A DNA stretch of 64,000 nt, taken from positions 1 to 64,000 of the forward strand of contig CALUKU010000011.1 in assembly GCA_944321295.1 (NCBI GenBank), written 5' to 3'. A program made the translations under genes and the position numbers. The notes under the pieces are model-generated. The model had not been told where the DNA came from, made no database searches, and saw nothing but the letters and a program-made list of their open reading frames with translations. This DNA comes from an uncultured Prevotella sp. GTDB taxonomy: Bacteria; Bacteroidota; Bacteroidia; Bacteroidales; Bacteroidaceae. Position 1 is the first letter of the stretch. Every line of letters starts with the position of its first letter. Shown one piece after another: positions 59,414 to 64,000 of this stretch.

Positions 59414-60664
59414 ATGAATGAAACCGAAGAGATTTTGATTAAGGCCCGCGAGGCCGCGCTCGAGCTTGCGGCTGTCACCGACGAGGGGAAGAACGCCGTG
59501 CTGCGCACCCTTGCCGACATGATTGTTGAGGCTAAGGAAGAGCTGCTCAGCGTCAACTCCATCGACCTGCAGCGCATGTCGCCCGACAATCCGCTCTACG
59601 ACCGCCTGATGCTCACGCCCGAACGCCTCGACGCCATAGCCGCCGACATGCGCCGTGTGGCCGACCTGCCGTCGCCTCTCGGGCGCGTCACGGCAGGGCG
59701 CACCCTGCCCAACGGCCTGCGCCTGCGCCGCGTCAGCGTGCCTTACGGCGTGATAGGCGTGATTTACGAGGCCCGGCCCAACGTCAGTTTCGACGTCTTC
59801 TCGCTCTGTTTCAAGGCGGGCAGCGCCTGCGTGCTTAAGGGCGGCAAGGACGCCGACAATTCTAACTACGCCATCGTAAAACTCATAAAAGGCGCCCTGC
59901 GCCGGTACGGCCTCAACCTTAACACGGTCAGCCTGCTTAAGTCAACCCACAAGGCCACGGCCGAGCTGCTCTCGGCCGTCGGCTACGTAGACCTGTGCAT
60001 ACCGAGGGGCGGACGCGGGCTGATTGACTTCGTCCGCAGCAAGGCCAAGGTGCCCGTGATTGAAACCGGGGCGGGCGTCGTGCACGCCTATTTCGACGAA
60101 CACGGCGACACGGCCATGGGCGCGCGCATCATCAACAACGCCAAGACGCGCCGCGTCAGCGTCTGCAACGCGCTCGACTGCCTCATCGTTCACGCCTCGC
60201 GCCTGGCCGACCTGCCGGCCCTCTGCGCTCCGCTGGCAGCCTCGGGCGTTGTCGTATATGCCGACGCCGAAGCCTATGACGCCCTCAAGGGCGGTTACCC
60301 TAAGCGGCTGCTGCGCCGCGCCGCGCCTGAAAGTTACGGCACCGAGTATATGGACTACGCCATGTCGCTTAAGACGGTGCCCTCGCTCGCCGCGGCGCTC
60401 GACCACATAGCCCGCTACGGCTCGGGCCACAGCGAGTGCATCATAACGCAAGACGAGCGCAGCGCACGCCTCTTCCAGACCTACGTAGACGCCGCCTGCG
60501 TCTACTGGAACGCGCCTACGAGCTTCACCGACGGCGCGCAGTTCGGCCTCGGCGCCGAGATAGGCATAAGCACACAGAAGGTAGGCCCGCGCGGCCCTAT
60601 GGGACTCGACGAGATAACCACCTACAAGTGGCTCATCGAGGGCGAGGGACAAGTGAGGGAATGA
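59414..60664 (+). CDS. proA: Glutamate-5-semialdehyde dehydrogenase
   Basis: 416 aa, GPR family. [51 protein letters not shown] (active-site cysteine), [42 protein letters not shown]. Converts glutamyl-5-phosphate to the semialdehyde. 34 bp after proB. Confidence 0.97.
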   Translation: MNETEEILIKAREAALELAAVTDEGKNAVLRTLADMIVEAKEELLSVNSIDLQRMSPDNPLYDRLMLTPERLDAIAADMRRVADLPSPLGRVTAGRTLPNGLRLRRVSVPYGVIGVIYEARPNVSFDVFSLCFKAGSACVLKGGKDADNSNYAIVKLIKGALRRYGLNLNTVSLLKSTHKATAELLSAVGYVDLCIPRGGRGLIDFVRSKAKVPVIETGAGVVHAYFDEHGDTAMGARIINNAKTRRVSVCNALDCLIVHASRLADLPALCAPLAASGVVVYADAEAYDALKGGYPKRLLRRAAPESYGTEYMDYAMSLKTVPSLAAALDHIARYGSGHSECIITQDERSARLFQTYVDAACVYWNAPTSFTDGAQFGLGAEIGISTQKVGPRGPMGLDEITTYKWLIEGEGQVRE

Positions 60665-60698
60665 AACCGAATAAGACTTTATACTTTTAAGAAATAAA

Positions 60699-61661
60699 AT
60701 GAAAACATTCATCAACGTTGGCGACCTCGGCGGCCTCAGTCAGGCCCTTGCCGAGGCGCAAGAGATTAAGCGCGACCGCTTTAAGTACCAGCAGCTGGGC
60801 AAGAACAAGACGCTGCTCATGATATTCTTCAACAACAGCCTGCGCACGCGCCTCAGCACGCAGAAGGCCGCCATGAACCTCGGCATGAACGTCATCGTGC
60901 TCGACGTGAACGCCGGCGCCTGGAAGCTCGAGACCGAGCGCGGCGTCATCATGGACGGCGACAAGAGCGAGCACCTGCTCGAGGCCATACCCGTGATGGG
61001 CTGCTATTGCGACGTCATCGGCGTGCGCTCGTTCGCCGGCCTGACCGACCGCGAATACGACTACGCCGAAACCGTGCTCAACCAGTTCATACGTTACAGC
61101 GGACGCCCCGTCTTCGCCATGGAAACGGCCACCGTGCACCCCCTGCAGGCCTTCGCCGACCTCATCACCATAGAGGAGCACAAGACAAAGGCGCGCCCGA
61201 AGGTGGTGCTCACGTGGGCGCCCCACTGCCGCGCCCTGCCGCAGGCCGTGCCCAACTCGTTCGCGCAGTGGATGAACGCCGCCGACGTAGACTTCGTCAT
61301 AACCCATCCCGAGGGCTACGAGCTTGACCCAGCCTTCGCCGGCGGAGCGCGCGTCGAGTACGACCAGATGAAAGCCCTTGAGGGCGCCGACTTCGTCTAC
61401 GCCAAAAACTGGAGCTGCCCCGGCGTCACCCGCCCTGCCGACTACGGCAAAATCATCTCGCGCGACATGGCGTGGACAATCGACGCCGCCCACATGGCCG
61501 TCACCGACAACGGCCGCTTCATGCATTGCCTGCCCGTCCGCCGCGGCCTCATCGTTACCGACGACGTAATCGAAAGCCCTTCGTCGCTCGTCATCCCCGA
61601 AGCCGCCAACCGCGAGATATCGGCCACGGTAGTCATCAAGCGCATGCTCGAGGACCTGTGA
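60699..61661 (+). CDS. argF': N-acetyl/N-succinylornithine carbamoyltransferase
   Basis: 320 aa. Carbamoyl-phosphate loop FFNNSLRTRLSTQKAAMNLG has SLRTR instead of the usual STRTR, and MHCLPVRRG is present in the C-terminal half. This is the Bacteroidetes type (argF' of Bacteroides fragilis) that uses N-succinyl- or N-acetyl-ornithine instead of ornithine. Follows proA after 34 bp, so it may be part of the proline gene run. Confidence 0.92.
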   Translation: MKTFINVGDLGGLSQALAEAQEIKRDRFKYQQLGKNKTLLMIFFNNSLRTRLSTQKAAMNLGMNVIVLDVNAGAWKLETERGVIMDGDKSEHLLEAIPVMGCYCDVIGVRSFAGLTDREYDYAETVLNQFIRYSGRPVFAMETATVHPLQAFADLITIEEHKTKARPKVVLTWAPHCRALPQAVPNSFAQWMNAADVDFVITHPEGYELDPAFAGGARVEYDQMKALEGADFVYAKNWSCPGVTRPADYGKIISRDMAWTIDAAHMAVTDNGRFMHCLPVRRGLIVTDDVIESPSSLVIPEAANREISATVVIKRMLEDL

Positions 61662-62830
61662 CGTTACGCCCGTTGCGGTCGCCCTAAACTTGATTCAGAA
61701 CAGACGGAAACACCCTCATCCAAGTGAGGCGCAAGAGCCTCACTTGAATGAGGGTGCGTCCGTAAGTCAATGTCGTAAATCTGATGTTTTTGTGCTGAAA
61801 GTACGCTGGCAAGGGCTATTGTCCGCTAACTCCCGGCGAGCGCAGCGAGCCTAACTCCCGTTAACTCCCGCTAACTCCATTTATAAAAAAAAACGTCACA
61901 ATGTCACATCCGCATGCACGCCGCTGATTACCAGCTTCTTAGGCCGTGACATTACCCCAAGCCCCACCTTCACCACCGTCACAGCCGCCCATCGTGTGTG
62001 ACGTTTGGTGATAATGCGCACGACGTAATGTCACAGCGTAACGTCGTGGTGCCCAACGCATTACGCCCCTTCGTGACATTGTGACATTATAATCTCCAAT
62101 GAAAAACATTTTGCTGTTTGCAAAACGCCGCCTTTCGCCTTCCCGTTTGCCGCTTTTCACCCTGCAAAACGCCACGTCTTGCGTCCCAATAGGTGCTTTC
62201 CCGCAATCGCATCCCGCCTTCCCCATAAATACACATCCTCTTCCAATTAACGCGATCACCTCTTCCAATTATCGCACCAACCTCCCTCCAATTATCGCAC
62301 GCACCCTCCTTCAATTAACGCAGCCATCCTCCCTCAATTAACGCAGCCATCCTCCCTCAATTAACGTAGCCATCCCCTTCAATTAACGCAGCCATCCTCC
62401 CTCAATTAACGCAGCCATCCTCCCTCAAGTGAGGCACTCGCTAATCGTCATCCCGTGCTTGACACGGGAACCAGTCGTATGCCGCCACGTTGGCGATTAG
62501 AGGGTGTATTTATTCTGGATCCCAAATCAAGTTTGGGATGACATGATGTGCGAGAGCCTCACTTGAATGAGGGTATATTCATTCTGTCCTGAATCAAGTT
62601 CAGGATGACGACGGATCAAGTCCGGGATGACAATTTGCGAGAGCCTCACTTGGAAGAGGGTGTTTACAGTATTTGGGAAGAGGGTGTTTACAGTAATTGG
62701 GAAGTGGGTGTATTCAATTATACATGTGTTTCTTATCCCAACCCCGACGTTTCATCTTTCATTCCCCATTCTTCATTTTCTCATCCCCCATCCCCATCCT
62801 CCATTTTTAATTTTTAATTTTTAATTTTTA
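61662..62830. repeat. Repeat-rich intergenic region
   Basis: No convincing gene. Contents: a 20-bp near-perfect inverted repeat (61711-61756); TAACTCCCG repeats (~61829-61880); GTGACATT-type repeats (~61895-62095); about eight degenerate 23-base tandem units around CAATTAACGCAGCCATC (62231-62425); palindromic interspersed repeats around CAAGTTTGGGATGACA and CAAGTTCAGGATGAC (62440-62640); three copies of GCCTCACTTGAATGAGGG-like arms; and a TTTTAAT run near 62805-62832. Confidence 0.75.
61711..61756. terminator. Long inverted repeat after argF'
   Basis: 20-base arms CACCCTCATCCAAGTGAGGC / GCCTCACTTGAATGAGGGTG with one mismatch and a 6-base loop. Probable bidirectional end of the proBA-argF' transcript. 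Confidence 0.65.
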
Positions 62831-62833
62831 ATT

Positions 62834-62868
62834 AAAAAAAAGGCCTCCCTGCTCACGCAGGAAGACCC
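62834..62868 (-). terminator. Terminator of secreted-protein gene
   Basis: On the minus strand an 11-bp stem with wobbles (GGTCTTCCTGC / GCAGGGAGGCC) and a GTGA loop is followed by TTTTTTT, just past the stop at 62908. Confidence 0.85.
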
Positions 62869-62907
62869 TCCAATCAAGATATCTATCAAAGTAAAATTCT
62901 CGTGTCG

Positions 62908-64000
62908 TTATTTCACGGTGATCTTCTTAACCGTCGTGCCGGCGGCGGTCGTCACGCGTACTATCGCAACGCCGCTGTCAACGCCGTCAAGCGTCACGGC
63001 CGTGCGGCCGTCGGCCACGCTCTCGCTCTTGAGCAGCTGGCCGCCTACGGCGTAAACCCTTACGGCCCTCAGGCCGGCAGAAGATGATACTACCACCTGG
63101 CGCTCGGCAACGGAGTAGACCGTCACGTCGCCGTCAGCGTCGCCAACCACCTCGCTAATGCCCGAGGTGCCCTCGCCCGCTCCGCGAGCGCGGATGAAGT
63201 AGCGGCCGTGCGACGAGCCGTTTACGCTCAGCGTCATGCCCTCGGTTATCGGCGTGTCGGTGTTCAGCTCGGCGTCGTAGAGCGACGGCTCCAGCAGGGC
63301 GGCCGTGCCCGTGAAGGTCAGCGTCGTCACGTCACCGTCGGCGGCGAAGAGGCCCAAAGGTATCTGCTGCAGGTCCTTCACTTGGTTGATGTTGGCGGCC
63401 ATGTCGCCGGCCACGGTGTAAACCAGCGGCGCAGCGGTGCCGGCGGACTCCCTCATCAGCTGCACGTCCTCGCTCTTGGCGTAGCCGTTGTCGGCCGCAG
63501 CGTCATATCTCAACAGGGCGGTGCTGTTGCCCTTTGCGCCGGCTGCCAGCAGCGTCATGCCCTGCAGGGCCTGCGTACCGGTTCCGTCATCGGCGGGCAT
63601 TACGGCCATGTTGCGTGAGAATACTATGTCAAGCGGTGTAGACGACGGAACGGTCTGCCTAACGTAGAACGCCGTGTAAGGAGGCACTACGGCTGCCGAC
63701 GTTCCGCCGGATGTCAGCCAGTTGCCGTCGCCGTCCTTAACGCCCGTGTAGGGGTCGCTGTCGGTGGCTGTCCAGTAAACCTTGTCAAAACCATTATTCT
63801 CATTCTCATCGAAGAACTCATCCATGTCGAGCGACGAGGTGAACGGGTTGCCTATTAGGACGTAACGTCCGTCATGCGACGGGCTGACCTTGACCGTAGC
63901 CTCTTCAGCCTGCTTAAGGTTGTCAGAGAACAGCAAGCCCGTGTTTACCTGGCGGCGTGTGAATGTGGCGTCGAAGCCCTCAAATTTAGTGTCTTCCTTC
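62908..64000 (-). CDS. Secreted protein with type IX-secretion-like C-terminus (partial)
   Basis: C-terminal 364 codons in the window; the frame stays open to coordinate 64000, so the 5' end is missing. Ends VRVYAVGGQLLKSESVADGRTAVTLDGVDSGVAIVRVTTAAGTTVKKITVK, the form of a Por-secretion-system (T9SS type A) sorting domain. Likely exported and anchored. Product function unknown. Confidence 0.82.
   Translation of the reverse strand, partial: KEDTKFEGFDATFTRRQVNTGLLFSDNLKQAEEATVKVSPSHDGRYVLIGNPFTSSLDMDEFFDENENNGFDKVYWTATDSDPYTGVKDGDGNWLTSGGTSAAVVPPYTAFYVRQTVPSSTPLDIVFSRNMAVMPADDGTGTQALQGMTLLAAGAKGNSTALLRYDAAADNGYAKSEDVQLMRESAGTAAPLVYTVAGDMAANINQVKDLQQIPLGLFAADGDVTTLTFTGTAALLEPSLYDAELNTDTPITEGMTLSVNGSSHGRYFIRARGAGEGTSGISEVVGDADGDVTVYSVAERQVVVSSSAGLRAVRVYAVGGQLLKSESVADGRTAVTLDGVDSGVAIVRVTTAAGTTVKKITVK

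Noticed and set aside
62231-62425. CRISPR array
   Set aside because: The repeat units follow one another directly or with 0-2 bases between, so there are no spacers; no cas genes nearby.

Overview
The window is most likely from a Bacteroidales chromosome (Prevotella-like). Coordinates 1 to about 52,210 are the right-hand part of a long-tailed (siphovirus-like) prophage, and 52,250 to 64,000 are host DNA. Support for the organism: many promoters fit the Bacteroidota pattern TTTG-N20-TAnnTTTG; an OMP_b-brl_3-type outer-membrane receptor and a type IX-secretion-like C-terminal domain are present; there is an acetyl/succinylornithine carbamoyltransferase with an SLRTR substrate loop; and the prophage genes match Bacteroidetes phage families. 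The host part is clearly richer in G+C than the prophage.

Prophage layout. The lytic genes run on the minus strand, from about 46.9 kb down to 1. In order of transcription they are: a Cro-like regulator, a small membrane protein and a putative excisionase-like protein; a recombination module (SbcC/Rad50-like ATPase, RecT, MBL-fold hydrolase, NinB-like protein); a small protein carrying a DGR variable region; replication genes (initiator, DnaC-like loader); a string of small accessory genes (MazG-like and DUF4406-like proteins, two DNA methyltransferases, RuvC-like resolvase, ParB/DUF4417 protein, zincin); packaging and head genes (terminases, portal, a MuF protein fused to an ADP-ribosyltransferase-like domain, scaffold, capsid); connector and tail genes; and finally the receptor-binding protein. 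The lysogeny genes run on the plus strand at 47.1-50.3 kb (XRE repressor, two exported proteins, a structured untranslated region, a KilA-N protein). The integrase (50.6-51.9 kb, minus) lies next to a tRNA-Arg gene. A second plus-strand island at 19.6-22.2 kb sits inside the head genes and encodes, among small proteins, an ADP-ribosylglycohydrolase. Lysis genes, the DGR reverse transcriptase and the left attachment site are not seen and would lie left of coordinate 1.

Main discoveries. (1) A diversity-generating retroelement (DGR): a template repeat at the left edge, one variable region at the C-terminus of the tail-tip protein, and a second variable region about 41 kb away inside a putatively cytoplasmic early protein. 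(2) An ADP-ribosyltransferase-like domain fused to the virion MuF protein, facing a prophage ADP-ribosylglycohydrolase that has its own regulated promoter. (3) A 17-bp operator, TGTGTT-N5-AACACA, at seven intergenic places in the prophage. (4) A C5-cytosine methyltransferase split by a C9 and a G8 tract, probably phase-variable. (5) A broken 5' half of a host tRNA-Arg(CCU) beside an intact tRNA-Arg(CCU) of different sequence, as if the phage breaks the host gene and supplies a replacement.

Host region: a TonB-dependent-receptor-like protein, proC, an XRE-cupin regulator, an acyl-CoA synthetase, proB, proA and an ornithine carbamoyltransferase gene, then about 1.2 kb of repeats and the C-terminal part of a secreted protein.
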